Shown here piece after piece: positions 62,101 to 64,000 of a stretch of 64,000 bases of DNA. A model generated the notes under the pieces. It was given only the letters and a program-made list of their open reading frames with translations, was not told the DNA's origin and did not search any database. Source of the stretch: Typhlomys cinereus (Eukaryota; Chordata; Mammalia; Rodentia; Platacanthomyidae); NCBI GenBank assembly GCA_023101885.1, contig JALPQD010000138.1, forward strand, positions 434,001-498,000. The letters run 5' to 3'. Positions within the stretch are counted from its first letter, which is position 1. Each line of letters opens with the position of its first letter. The translations under genes and the position numbers were made by a program.

Positions 62101-63991
62101 AAGGTGAGAAGACAGTGCCTGGTCTTCTCCTCTGGGGTCTGAGTAGACCGGTCCTCCATGGGAGGTCTTACCCACCCCTCCCATTGCTTTCTAATCTTTG
62201 TTCCACAGATCAATCAGTATCATGAAGGTGGCTCAGGCCAAACTGAAAGAAATTGGTCCAGATGACATGAATATGGAAGAATACAAGGTGAGTCTTTTTT
62301 TTTTTTTTCCCCTTAACCTACAAAGCAAAAACATTAATTCTGGAGCAAAGTGAACAATTTTGTGTTGCCAGAGTGCCTGATTCTGTGCCACAGTTAAAAC
62401 TTAAAAACAAAGCAGCGTGAGGATCATTTCTTCTCTAGAAGAGTGGGTCTCTTGGCTCTCATTCTTCAGACAGAATGAGTGTGCATCCTGTTGCTCCCAG
62501 GGACCTTCTGCAGCCTTGTCCTGGGCAATATAAGTATCAAAGTCAGGATTCTGTGGGGTTTTTTATAATAATAGTTTTTTAATATGTATTACAATATGTG
62601 TAACTACAGAAATTTTTTTTAATGTGACAGTCAAGAGCTGCTGCTTTCCAAGTAGAGAACATGTGTGTTGTGTCTTCTGTCTCATTAGCCGATTGTGTTG
62701 AAATTGTCATATATGATCGGAGCAGGACTGCTCTTCCCTGTGTCTGCTCGGTCTTGTCATTCCTGACAGTGTTAATTCATCTAAGCTAGAGGTGAATGTC
62801 TGTGAATTGGGTGTTGGAAAGTAGACCGTAATAAATATATGAAGTCCTTCTTTCTTCAATAAGGAATCAGTGCTGAGAGCTAAGGTCATTGGTAGCCTGC
62901 TTGCCCTCAGCATTGTTTTGTAGCCGAGAAAGCCCTGAGCTTCTCGCTCTTCTGCATGCACCTTCCAAGCAGTGTGATCATAGGCATGTGAGTTCACATC
63001 CAGCTTTCAAGTTTTTAATCTGAAAGTTTGAGTTTGTTGTCTTTGTATTTGACTAGATCTGCTCAGTAATTGTTTATACCAAATGTAAAACTTAGAGCAA
63101 ACTTAGAAAAATGCAGTGATAATTTATTAAGATTGTTATTAATGGTTCTTCCTTTCCAGAGGTGGCATGAAGACTACAGTTTGTTCCGAAAGGTGTCTGT
63201 GTATCTCTTGACAGGCCTGGAACTCTTTCAAAAAGGAAAGTATGTGGCTTTTTATTTCACTAAGATTATCCGTCAGAATGCTGACAAGAACTGATGCCCC
63301 CCAGAGTCTCCAAAGTCCCAGACCCGAGTCTCCCAGCACACAGGGTGTGATGCCTCCACTCTTCCCCGTGCATTCTTTCCACTTTGCTCCAAACATCAGT
63401 CTTTGATTCTTCGTGTAATGATAGGTCATGAGTGAATAGATAATACTGAGCTAAACTTTGAACAGGAACTCAGGAAATGAATTTGTAATATGGCCATCTC
63501 TTGTCCCTTTATTTTAGAGGCAGGAAAAACCTGAGGCCCAGGGAAGTTTCCTGATTTTCCTTGGGTTTCTGGAGCAGTTGGTAGAAGAGCTGACTGTAGC
63601 CAGCTAGCTTAGGGTACCCAGCCCAGCCAGTGGCAGAAGCAGGAGACCCCTGCCTCTGCCTTAGCAGGGTGATAGACGAGACCCAACTCCCAGCTGTGGC
63701 ATGCATGCATAGAAAATGCTTTTTTTTTTTTTTTAATTTAACAAAGAATAAAAGGAAAGGAGCCACAGCACACTACAGCTAAGTAGACTCTGTACTGCAG
63801 AGCTGAGAGGTATAAGCCTTAGGTTTGGGCATAGAGGACTTAGCTGTGCTTTGTCTCATTCTCCAAGGTACCAAGAAGCACTGTCGTACCTGGTGTATGC
63901 TTACCAGAGCAACGCTGCTCTGCTGATGAAGGGACCCCGCAGGGGTGTGAAGGAGTCCATGATTGCTCTGTACCGCAGAAAATGCCTTCTG
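8302..63991 (+). CDS. USP28: USP28, ubiquitin carboxyl-terminal hydrolase 28 (24 coding exons seen, 3' end beyond the window)
   Basis: Cysteine protease that removes ubiquitin from nuclear targets. Known family roles include stabilising MYC against FBW7-dependent turnover and acting with 53BP1 in DNA-damage and mitotic-delay signalling. The 24 exons join in phase into 1021 codons with no stop. The start ATG at 8302 has G at -3 and opens the conserved [12 protein letters not shown] terminus. Domains by residue: UBA-like ~22-57; SUMO-interacting motif VIDLT 91-95; ubiquitin-interacting motif ~97-116; USP fold from ~162, with Cys171 (38352-38354) in the Cys box and His605 (56843-56845) in GHYWAY; the USP25/28-type insertion ~396-585, which mediates dimerisation; helical C-terminal region from ~665. 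USP25 is the nearest alternative, but the N-terminus and exon-by-exon text fit USP28. About 120 C-terminal codons are missing at the window edge. Numbering includes the optional exon at 59665. Confidence 0.97.
8359..10700 (+). other. USP28: Intron 1, 5' part
   Basis: CpG-rich to about 8720, then ordinary intronic sequence. A TTTA-type run lies at 9378-9402, and 9403-9460 has a SINE-like piece (gtgctggggggtcagaccc). Otherwise I see nothing identifiable from 8740 to 10700. Confidence 0.6.
10705..10740. repeat. (CA)n microsatellite
   Basis: About 17 uninterrupted CA units after ctctcata. Confidence 0.95.
10846..10951 (-). mobile_element. B1-like SINE
   Basis: Antisense B1: gaaacagaatctcataat, then gatcctcctgcctgtcttcc, then gagccaccacacctag. 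10952-11270 contains a second weak antisense B1-like piece at about 11105-11175. Confidence 0.7.
11270..11640. repeat. CA/TA-rich degenerate satellite-like tract
   Basis: Continuous acacac, cataca and accaca text without a fixed unit. It holds the first copy (11329-11460) of a segment repeated at 11691-11820. Confidence 0.85.
11641..11915 (-). mobile_element. B1-like SINE split by a duplicated CA-rich block
   Basis: The antisense B1 begins at 11641 (ttttgagatagggtctc to ggccttgaac at about 11682) and resumes at about 11870 (ttgtctcagtcttctgagtg). Between them lies a near-copy of 11329-11460. 11915-13150 holds a further antisense B1-like piece at 12041-12190 and is otherwise unassigned. Confidence 0.7.
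13160..13500 (+). repeat. LTR-like interspersed repeat (MaLR-like layout)
   Basis: Contains ttctgttactacaacagaataac at its start, a cacatggtggcagg block and a ggacctgcccccatttg block. This order recalls mammalian-apparent LTR retrotransposons. The call rests on general resemblance. 13500-14055 shows nothing recognised. Confidence 0.4.
14061..14160 (+). mobile_element. B3-like SINE
   Basis: Head gggctggtgaggcagctcag, then agcccacatggcaggagag and ttgttttctgacctct, the usual B3 order. The tail is degraded. 14270-14345 is a B1-like remnant. Confidence 0.7.
16231..16350. repeat. Polypyrimidine (CCCT/CTTCT)n tract
   Basis: About 120 bp almost purely C and T on the + strand, with ccct, ccttctct and ccttccct subunits and near-mirror symmetry. 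Confidence 0.9.
17056..17343 (-). mobile_element. CA-tailed SINE (younger long subfamily)
   Basis: On the minus strand: head ggctggagaggtggctcag, B-box region gagttcggatccc, a GC-rich body and a CA tail, seen as (TG)n at about 17099-17147. A 12-bp duplication tataataatttt flanks it at 17044-17055 and 17344-17355. The body contains the block caccatggacgcctcc on the + strand, which also occurs in 28256-28544. Confidence 0.9.
17615..17705. repeat. Low-complexity CCTGC/CCCA-rich tract
   Basis: Repeated cccacc and cctgcctg words over about 90 bp. The reverse frame gives an artefactual Gly/Gln/Arg-rich peptide. Confidence 0.8.
18483..18495. repeat. L1 target-site duplication, left copy
   Basis: tgtataggatctt, identical to 24911-24923. 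The next bases are the poly-T (poly-A of the minus-strand L1). Confidence 0.95.
18530..19516 (-). other. L1 3'UTR with G-rich minus strand
   Basis: Between ORF2 and poly-A. 18580-18650 is very C-rich on + (runs of 4-7 C), so the L1 sense strand has closely spaced G-runs able to form a quadruplex, a feature known from mammalian L1 3'UTRs. Confidence 0.85.
19517..23334 (-). pseudogene. L1 ORF2 (endonuclease-reverse transcriptase), frame-disrupted
   Basis: Starts [17 protein letters not shown] at 23334. The endonuclease domain (residues 1 to ~230) is broken near 22915, where the expected GDFN motif is damaged and the frame shifts; the text then continues at 22849-22358. A second break lies at 22245-22357. 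The largest intact piece (22244-19773, 823 codons) carries the reverse transcriptase with [13 protein letters not shown] (catalytic FADD) and most of the cysteine-rich C-terminus. A third break near 19765 separates the last ~80 codons (19759-19517). The intact RT core suggests recent inactivation, but no full protein can be made. Confidence 0.93.
23385..24423 (-). pseudogene. L1 ORF1 (RNA-binding trimer protein), frame-disrupted
   Basis: The N-terminal piece 24423-24067 contains a Glu/Lys/Gln-rich coiled coil. The C-terminal piece 23711-23385 contains [13 protein letters not shown] and RLIYPAKLS, typical of the ORF1p C-terminal RNA-binding region. The segment between them lies in another frame, so there are at least two indels. 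The stop lies about 50 bp before the ORF2 start, the usual spacing. Confidence 0.88.
24497..24910 (-). promoter_or_regulatory. L1 5'UTR promoter monomers (one full, one partial)
   Basis: A GC-rich unit starts at 24497 (ggcggggcccgggcgcaggg) and again at 24759 (ggcggggccgggacgcaggg), a 262-bp period. The second unit is cut at 24910 and has an internal deletion of about 30 bp. Shared words include ggctccggctggatggtggg and ggctgacctggggtcct. This is the monomer-type L1 promoter seen in rodents. It forms a second CpG-rich patch, in intron 1. Confidence 0.85.
24911..24923. repeat. L1 target-site duplication, right copy
   Basis: tgtataggatctt, identical to 18483-18495. It directly follows the last promoter monomer base, so the 5' end is intact apart from monomer number. 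Confidence 0.95.
24924..25060 (-). mobile_element. Ancient L1, continuation after the young L1
   Basis: atggtcagtgaataggggtg continues the antisense ORF2 text that ends at 18482. 25060-26460 has antisense B1- and B3-like pieces (about 25070-25130 and 25310-25370, plus 25440-25520) and a weakly recognisable remainder. Confidence 0.65.
26462..26850 (-). mobile_element. B1-like SINE interrupted by a CA-tailed SINE
   Basis: The antisense B1 starts gtttttttgagacagaactc at about 26463 and resumes at about 26779 (tgtgacaaaggtcttgatcc to gccaccacacccc). A long-subfamily SINE on the minus strand fills 26483-26778 (head: tgagccatctctccagccc at its right end). Confidence 0.8.
27198..27310 (-). mobile_element. 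B1-like SINE
   Basis: Antisense B1: ttttttgagacagggtcttg, then ctacatagcccaggccag, then gaatgctggaatcacagc. 27310-28020 shows nothing else identified. Confidence 0.75.
28256..28544 (-). mobile_element. CA-tailed SINE (younger long subfamily) with perfect TSD
   Basis: Flanked by caaacacttatctttt at 28240-28255 and 28545-28560 (16 of 16). The minus-strand order is head, B-box gagttcggatccc, GC-rich body and CA/TG tail. Its similarity to 17056-17343 is high across the body. Recent insertion. Confidence 0.95.
28640..29890 (-). mobile_element. Old L1 3' end, minus strand
   Basis: Starts in a poly-T-like 3' tail and C-rich 3'UTR (28690-28740). It follows the same 3'UTR text as 176-600 (gacaagtttcattgcagtg, gctcttacaatcttactgcc). 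5' truncated. Confidence 0.8.
30066..30208 (+). mobile_element. B3-like SINE
   Basis: atgactcagcaggtaaaggt head region, then gagcccacatggaagaag and a degraded tail ending cacaaataaatattttaaaa. Confidence 0.65.
30220..30464 (+). mobile_element. Short L1 insertion with 5' inversion (twin-priming product)
   Basis: 30220-30355 is L1 3'UTR in minus orientation (compare 19170-19310). 30356-30464 is the terminal G-rich 3'UTR and poly-A in plus orientation. A ccacaaaata target copy flanks the whole unit at 30210-30219 and 30465-30474. One event with an internal inversion explains all of this. Confidence 0.85.
30536..30633 (+). pseudogene. U6 snRNA retropseudogene
   Basis: actaaaattggaac, gatgacacgcaaattc and gtgttctgtattt follow the U6 order. 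The conserved 5' hairpin is partly deleted and the central ACAGAGA box is altered (acagaaatta). An A-run at 30624-30633 replaces the usual 3' flank, and similar aaaatttcctc / aaaaattcctc blocks flank the unit. Not expected to be transcribed as U6. Confidence 0.92.
30690..31015 (+). repeat. LTR-like interspersed repeat remnant
   Basis: A block with ggaggtggagctttgctgg, ccataagttgagtaaatctcc and gtctcagagcaacacgaag, an order common in rodent repeats that end in an AATAAA-less tail. Class not determined. Confidence 0.4.
31157..31186. repeat. (TG)n microsatellite
   Basis: About 14 TG units. Confidence 0.95.
31264..31391 (-). mobile_element. Short head-only SINE with long A-rich tail, perfect TSD
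   Basis: An ~80-bp tRNA-like head (31312-31391) joins directly to an A-rich tail (T-rich on +, ~31264-31311) without the long-subfamily body. gtagctgccttttt flanks it at 31250-31263 and 31392-31405 (14 of 14). Only about two differences separate the head from the copy at 59070-59148. Confidence 0.92.
31850..32085. repeat. TG-rich degenerate tracts
   Basis: Mixed tgtgtg, tatata and gcgcgc words, including a gtgcgcgcgcatgcgcgc alternating purine-pyrimidine stretch near 31950 with Z-DNA potential. Confidence 0.8.
32106..32440. mobile_element. B1-like piece (-) and ID-like SINE (+)
   Basis: 32205-32335 is antisense B1-like (gaattctctttgtagaacag to gtgtgagctaccatacctag). 32364-32440 has the ID-type head gggctggagatagctcag and a gggtaccatcctgc B-box region. 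32440-34530 shows no repeat or gene I can name, apart from A17 at 33532-33548. Confidence 0.6.
34540..34978 (+). repeat. Family R repeat, copy B (near complete)
   Basis: Has the landmark blocks in order: aacaagggtttatttcc, caacaccagggccgaaggaa, agaccagcatgtctggccaa, cctaatcccactcaccatgg, ctctacaaatgtgcccagag and caactgtcaaattgacacc. It lies just upstream of exon 2 of USP28. Confidence 0.85.
35099..35176 (+). CDS. USP28: USP28 coding exon 2 (residues 20-45)
   Basis: Acceptor aaatacag, donor AAG/gttggt (weak beyond GT). Encodes [16 protein letters not shown] and on to ALK, the first helices of the UBA-like domain. Phase 0 on both sides. Intron 2 (35177-35842) holds nothing recognised. Confidence 0.95.
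35843..35975 (+). CDS. USP28: USP28 coding exon 3 (residues 46-90)
   Basis: Acceptor ctttag, donor GCAA/gtgggt. Completes the UBA-like domain ([16 protein letters not shown]). The following linker reads [17 protein letters not shown], where human USP28 has Ser67-Gln, a reported ATM target; here Ser67 is followed by His. Confidence 0.95.
35976..36784 (+). other. USP28: Intron 3 with long poly-T and B3-like SINE
   Basis: An uninterrupted T run occupies 36152-36184 (33 T) after a B1-like ggtagcccaggttgacctta. 36310-36510 is an antisense B3-like piece (catgtggtcaagagg, tgctgagccatctcgccagc). Confidence 0.75.
36785..36890 (+). CDS. USP28: USP28 coding exon 4 (residues 90-125)
   Basis: Acceptor cttacag, donor CACAG/gtacta. 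Encodes the SUMO-interacting motif VIDLT and the ubiquitin-interacting motif within [15 protein letters not shown]. Both motifs are intact, so SUMO- and ubiquitin-dependent control of activity and binding should be retained. Confidence 0.97.
36891..38215 (+). other. USP28: Intron 4 with SINE remnants
   Basis: 37102-37245 is antisense B1-like (gaggcaagatctaatatag to gattacaggtgtggctacca). 37428-37595 is B3-like (+) (ggctcagtaggtacaggtgc, cacatacacatacacag). The rest is unassigned. Confidence 0.65.
38216..38375 (+). CDS. USP28: USP28 coding exon 5 (residues 125-178), catalytic Cys box
   Basis: Acceptor gatacag, donor ATTCAG/gtatga. A basic stretch (KRSKRKR, possibly nuclear-localising) is followed by the start of the USP fold, [17 protein letters not shown]. 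Cys171 is the nucleophile (TGT at 38352-38354). The box matches the USP consensus fully, so catalysis should be intact. Confidence 0.98.
38376..40680 (+). other. USP28: Intron 5, first half: B1- and B3-like SINEs
   Basis: 38480-38600 is B1-like (+), 38605-38775 is B3-like (+), 38780-38940 has an AC/TA-rich tail, 39890-40085 is B3-like (-) (gagccatctcacctgccc at the right end) and 40500-40575 is a B1-like piece. 38960-39880 and 40090-40490 show nothing identified. Confidence 0.6.
40705..40983 (-). mobile_element. CA-tailed SINE (older long subfamily)
   Basis: Minus-strand SINE with a TG-rich tail at its left and the head (cagccatctttccagcctg) at its right. The body has tcctgtggagaaccaaggat and gggatttcccaggctcagcc. 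Confidence 0.85.
41039..41683 (-). mobile_element. Older CA-tailed SINE split by a younger one
   Basis: Tail, body and B-box region occupy 41039-41358. The last head part (gagacaaaagcttaacccct to atctgtccaggcccc) is displaced to 41645-41683. The split is at gggtctttctgctttt. Confidence 0.88.
41359..41628 (-). mobile_element. Younger CA-tailed SINE nested in an older SINE
   Basis: Starts with T-rich sequence to about 41418, then TG-rich tail, caccttggacgcctc body and gccacctctccagcccc end. Flanking copies gggtctttctgctttt (41343-41358) and gggtctttttgctttt (41629-41644) differ by one base. The region between its B-box and head end is shorter than in other copies (about 20 bp missing near 41610). 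Confidence 0.9.
41684..42482 (+). other. USP28: Intron 5, 3' part
   Basis: 41690-41800 is B3-like (-) and 41835-41940 is an antisense B1-like piece (gtagtatagccctgactgg). 42240-42330 is another diverged B1-like piece. Nothing else seen. Confidence 0.5.
42483..42569 (+). CDS. USP28: USP28 coding exon 6 (residues 179-207)
   Basis: Acceptor tttctttcag, donor CACACA/gtaagt. Encodes [20 protein letters not shown] to RSHT, in the USP thumb region. The alternative GT one base on would break the frame. Intron 6 (42570-43106) shows no clear repeat. Confidence 0.96.
43107..43244 (+). CDS. USP28: USP28 coding exon 7 (residues 208-253)
   Basis: Acceptor ttctgtag, donor CAGCAG/gtgctc. Encodes [20 protein letters not shown] and the helix ending RSSEEQQ. 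Human has Met where this has Ala in NIAFMQ; otherwise it matches the family closely. Confidence 0.96.
43245..44185 (+). other. USP28: Intron 7 with B1- and B3-like SINEs
   Basis: 43425-43535 is B1-like (+), 43909-44068 is B3-like (+) and ends in a (CA)n run at 44044-44066. Confidence 0.6.
44186..44259 (+). CDS. USP28: USP28 coding exon 8 (residues 254-278)
   Basis: Acceptor ttctag, donor GTTAA/gtgagt. Encodes [20 protein letters not shown], the conserved QDxxEF segment of USP enzymes, followed by AVNV. Confidence 0.97.
44260..45298 (+). other. USP28: Intron 8 with B3-like SINE
   Basis: 44690-44850 is B3-like (+) (agccagcaaggtagcttagc, gagcccacatggtagaagg). The rest is unassigned AT-rich sequence. 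Confidence 0.6.
45299..45375 (+). CDS. USP28: USP28 coding exon 9 (residues 278-304)
   Basis: Donor GAAG/gtaagc. Encodes [22 protein letters not shown]. Three acceptor AGs stand in tandem (tagcagcag, 45293-45301). Using the middle one gives the NSPRNK junction known from human USP28; the first would add one Ser and the last would drop one. All keep the frame. Confidence 0.93.
45376..47087 (+). other. USP28: Intron 9 with diverged B1-like pieces
   Basis: Antisense B1-like pieces at about 45950-46045, 46262-46330 and 46560-46680. No other feature. Confidence 0.5.
47088..47236 (+). CDS. USP28: USP28 coding exon 10 (residues 304-353)
   Basis: Acceptor ttcctag, donor CAAGAG/gtaagg. Encodes [20 protein letters not shown] through [13 protein letters not shown] to KYGQE, the fingers region of the USP fold. 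Intron 10 (47237-49012) holds a B1-like (+) copy at 48058-48182. Confidence 0.97.
49013..49140 (+). CDS. USP28: USP28 coding exon 11 (residues 354-396)
   Basis: Acceptor gacatag, donor GACAG/gtgagt. Encodes [20 protein letters not shown] and [16 protein letters not shown]. The LPPVLTFEL strand is the classic USP palm element. Confidence 0.97.
49141..51026 (+). other. USP28: Intron 11 with CA repeats, B3- and B4-like SINEs
   Basis: 49861-49918 is (CA)n with interruptions. 50281-50480 is B3-like (+). 50699-50905 is a B4-type ID-B1 fusion (+): ID head ccatagctcagttggtag, then B1 block ggaggcagaagggtcag, then ctacatgataccctgtctc. Confidence 0.75.
51027..51122 (+). CDS. USP28: USP28 coding exon 12 (residues 396-428)
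   Basis: Acceptor tgcttag, donor GAAAG/gtgagt. Encodes [18 protein letters not shown] and [12 protein letters not shown], the basic coiled helix that begins the USP25/28-specific insertion used for dimer formation. Confidence 0.96.
51123..51840 (+). other. USP28: Intron 12, 5' part
   Basis: 51428-51532 is an antisense B1-like SINE (gagacagggtctcatgtagc). Nothing else is identified. Confidence 0.6.
51841..52230 (-). repeat. Family R repeat, copy C (reverse)
   Basis: Same landmark blocks as copy B in reverse complement: tcaacttgacagttgagggt, ccatggtgggtgggattagg, agacatgctggtctggcaag. Confidence 0.85.
52352..52640 (+). mobile_element. CA-tailed SINE (older long subfamily)
   Basis: Head ggattagagatggctcaggg, B-box region gagtttggatccc, an internal A-run at 52439-52450 and body aggcaaaaaggaggtagaat, with a short CA-rich end. 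52655-52795 is an antisense B1-like copy after it. Confidence 0.85.
52886..53062 (+). CDS. USP28: USP28 coding exon 13 (residues 428-487)
   Basis: Acceptor ccttttag, donor GAAAG/gtaatg. Encodes [20 protein letters not shown], conserved, and then a diverged Ser/Thr-rich linker beginning SESCPSQSD. Confidence 0.96.
53365..53765 (+). repeat. Family R repeat, copy D
   Basis: Landmarks agggaacaaagggttttatt, accaacaccaggggccaagg, gccagaccagcatatctggc and ccacccaccatggac in the order of copy B. 53935-54030 beyond it is an antisense B3-like piece. Confidence 0.85.
54202..54428 (+). CDS. USP28: USP28 coding exon 14 (residues 487-563)
   Basis: Acceptor cttcctag, donor ATTCAAG/gttggc (weak). A fast-evolving Ser/Pro-rich linker (residues ~488-536) precedes the conserved [18 protein letters not shown] helix. 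Intron 14 (54429-55615) contains only faint B1-like pieces. Confidence 0.95.
55616..55686 (+). CDS. USP28: USP28 coding exon 15 (residues 563-586)
   Basis: Acceptor ttctacag, donor CGTCAG/gtagaa. Encodes [20 protein letters not shown], which closes the insertion and leads back to the catalytic fold. Confidence 0.96.
55687..56788 (+). other. USP28: Intron 15 with B3-like SINE and (GTTT)n
   Basis: 56032-56218 is B3-like (+) (ggactggcaagatggccagt, gcctgatgacctgagttcag). 56308-56335 is (TTTG)n, 7 units. Confidence 0.7.
56789..57017 (+). CDS. USP28: USP28 coding exon 16 (residues 587-663), catalytic His box
   Basis: Acceptor tttgtag, donor AGCACAG/gtaaaa. Encodes [20 protein letters not shown] with His605 as catalytic base, then [16 protein letters not shown] carrying the third-residue region, and AYCLMYIND at the end of the USP fold. 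Confidence 0.98.
57018..57785 (+). other. USP28: Intron 16, 5' part
   Basis: 57300-57440 resembles a very diverged B1 (gctgggcatgccagtacaag, gagtcagaggctagaggag). The rest is unassigned. Confidence 0.4.
57790..58200 (-). mobile_element. B1-like SINE interrupted by a younger CA-tailed SINE
   Basis: Antisense B1 (cctttttgagacaaaatttc to gatcctcctgcttctgctttt) stops at about 57852 and resumes at about 58145 (cttttgcttttcgagtgctg). The minus-strand SINE fills 57853-58142. A degraded tgcttctgctttt / tacttttgctttt pair marks the target duplication. Confidence 0.82.
58578..58769 (+). CDS. USP28: USP28 coding exon 17 (residues 663-727)
   Basis: Acceptor tttcctcag, donor CCGCAAG/gtactg. Encodes [20 protein letters not shown] and the acidic [15 protein letters not shown], then a Ser run with Ser720-Gln721. 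That SQ aligns with human Ser714, the second reported ATM site, and is kept here. Confidence 0.95.
58770..59037 (+). other. USP28: Intron 17, 5' part
   Basis: No repeat or gene recognised here. Confidence 0.5.
59051..59148 (-). mobile_element. Short head-only SINE with perfect TSD
   Basis: A pure 19-bp T run (A tail) joins directly to a 79-bp head. agacttcatgaaa flanks it at 59038-59050 and 59149-59161 (13 of 13). The head is almost identical to 31312-31391. Confidence 0.95.
59404..59543 (+). CDS. USP28: USP28 coding exon 18 (residues 727-773)
   Basis: Acceptor ctccctcag, donor AGTGAG/gtgaga. Encodes [20 protein letters not shown] and [13 protein letters not shown]. Ends in phase 0, which allows the next exon to be included or skipped. 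Confidence 0.96.
59665..59850 (+). CDS. USP28: USP28 alternative cassette exon (62 codons, residues 774-835)
   Basis: Acceptor gctgtcacag, donor GATGAGGAG/gtactg. Exactly 186 nt, phase 0 both sides, open throughout, starting [12 protein letters not shown] and rich in Pro, Glu and Ala. A 62-residue tissue-restricted insertion at this point is described for USP28; the length and position fit it. Only 121 bp separate it from exon 18. Confidence 0.9.
60637..60732 (+). CDS. USP28: USP28 coding exon 20 (residues 836-867)
   Basis: Acceptor gtggtag, donor GTCAAG/gtacct. Encodes [20 protein letters not shown] and the helix to GLVK. The first codon is ATG where human reads Val (GTG), a single-base change at the acceptor edge. 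Intron 19 before it (59851-60636) has no recognised repeat. Confidence 0.95.
60733..61924 (+). other. USP28: Intron 20 with SINEs and a CA-rich tract
   Basis: 60822-60960 is a B4/ID-like SINE (+). 61040-61230 is a degenerate CA-rich tract (acacac, cctccacat words). 61598-61712 is B1-like (+) (tctagcacttgggaggcag). Confidence 0.65.
61925..62103 (+). CDS. USP28: USP28 coding exon 21 (residues 868-927)
   Basis: Acceptor cttatag, donor GATGAAAG/gtgaga. Encodes [20 protein letters not shown] and [20 protein letters not shown], part of the helical C-terminal domain shared with USP25. Confidence 0.97.
62209..62287 (+). CDS. USP28: USP28 coding exon 22 (residues 927-953)
   Basis: Acceptor ttccacag after a short 105-bp intron; donor TACAAG/gtgagt. 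Encodes [20 protein letters not shown] and EEYK. Intron 22 (62288-63159) shows nothing recognised. Confidence 0.97.
63160..63239 (+). CDS. USP28: USP28 coding exon 23 (residues 954-980)
   Basis: Acceptor ctttccag, donor GGAAA/gtatgt. Encodes [20 protein letters not shown] and ELFQKGK. Intron 23 (63240-63867) shows only a T-run at 63720-63734 and a B1-like hint at about 63640. Confidence 0.97.
63868..63991 (+). CDS. USP28: USP28 coding exon 24 (residues 980-1021), last seen
   Basis: Acceptor tctccaag, donor CTTCTG/gtttgt (weak but GT). Encodes [20 protein letters not shown] and [18 protein letters not shown]. The phase is 0, so the next exon should start with the codons after CLL in the family. 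Confidence 0.93.
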
Positions 63992-64000
63992 GTTTGTATT

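Overview
This is a mammalian nuclear genome window, almost certainly from a rodent. It carries one host protein-coding gene: the promoter and all but the last part of USP28, the ubiquitin carboxyl-terminal hydrolase 28 gene, on the + strand. Rodent origin follows from abundant B1-, ID-, B3- and B4-like SINEs, a CA-tailed tRNA-derived SINE related to B2, and rodent-type L1 with tandem GC-rich promoter monomers. The SINE sequences are not the standard mouse or rat forms, so I place it only within the mouse-related rodents and do not name a species.

Layout: 1-7560 is intergenic and dominated by old L1 3' ends, LTR-like pieces and SINEs, with no gene seen. About 7560-8720 is a CpG island packed with GC boxes and two CACGTG E-boxes. 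It surrounds coding exon 1, whose ATG is at 8302. Intron 1 (8359-35098, 26.7 kb) is mostly transposon debris. It holds a nearly full-length young L1 on the minus strand (18496-24910), flanked by a perfect 13-bp target-site duplication and inserted into a much older L1. It also holds a twin-primed (internally inverted) L1 fragment, a U6 snRNA retropseudogene and several SINEs with clear target-site duplications. From 35099 to 63991 there are 23 more coding exons, each with GT/AG boundaries and compatible phases.

The 24 exons join without a stop into 1021 codons, or 959 if the 186-nt cassette at 59665-59850 is skipped. The last exon ends in phase at 63991, so roughly the last 120 codons lie beyond the window. 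The protein has the UBA-like, SUMO-interacting and ubiquitin-interacting motifs of USP28, a USP catalytic domain with Cys171 in the Cys box and His605 in the His box, the USP25/28-specific insertion, and most of the C-terminal helical region. All three regulatory N-terminal motifs are intact, but one of the two reported ATM phosphorylation motifs (Ser67-Gln in human) reads Ser-His here.

Most informative observations: the 62-codon cassette exon, lost and kept SQ sites, a triple tandem acceptor at exon 9, a very short young SINE type represented by two nearly identical copies, the nested L1/L1, SINE/SINE and SINE/B1 insertions, and an L1 5' CpG island within intron 1. I saw no prokaryotic-type system, CRISPR array or operon. 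Transposon calls come from eye alignment between copies in the window and from general familiarity with the families; family names at subfamily level are not claimed.
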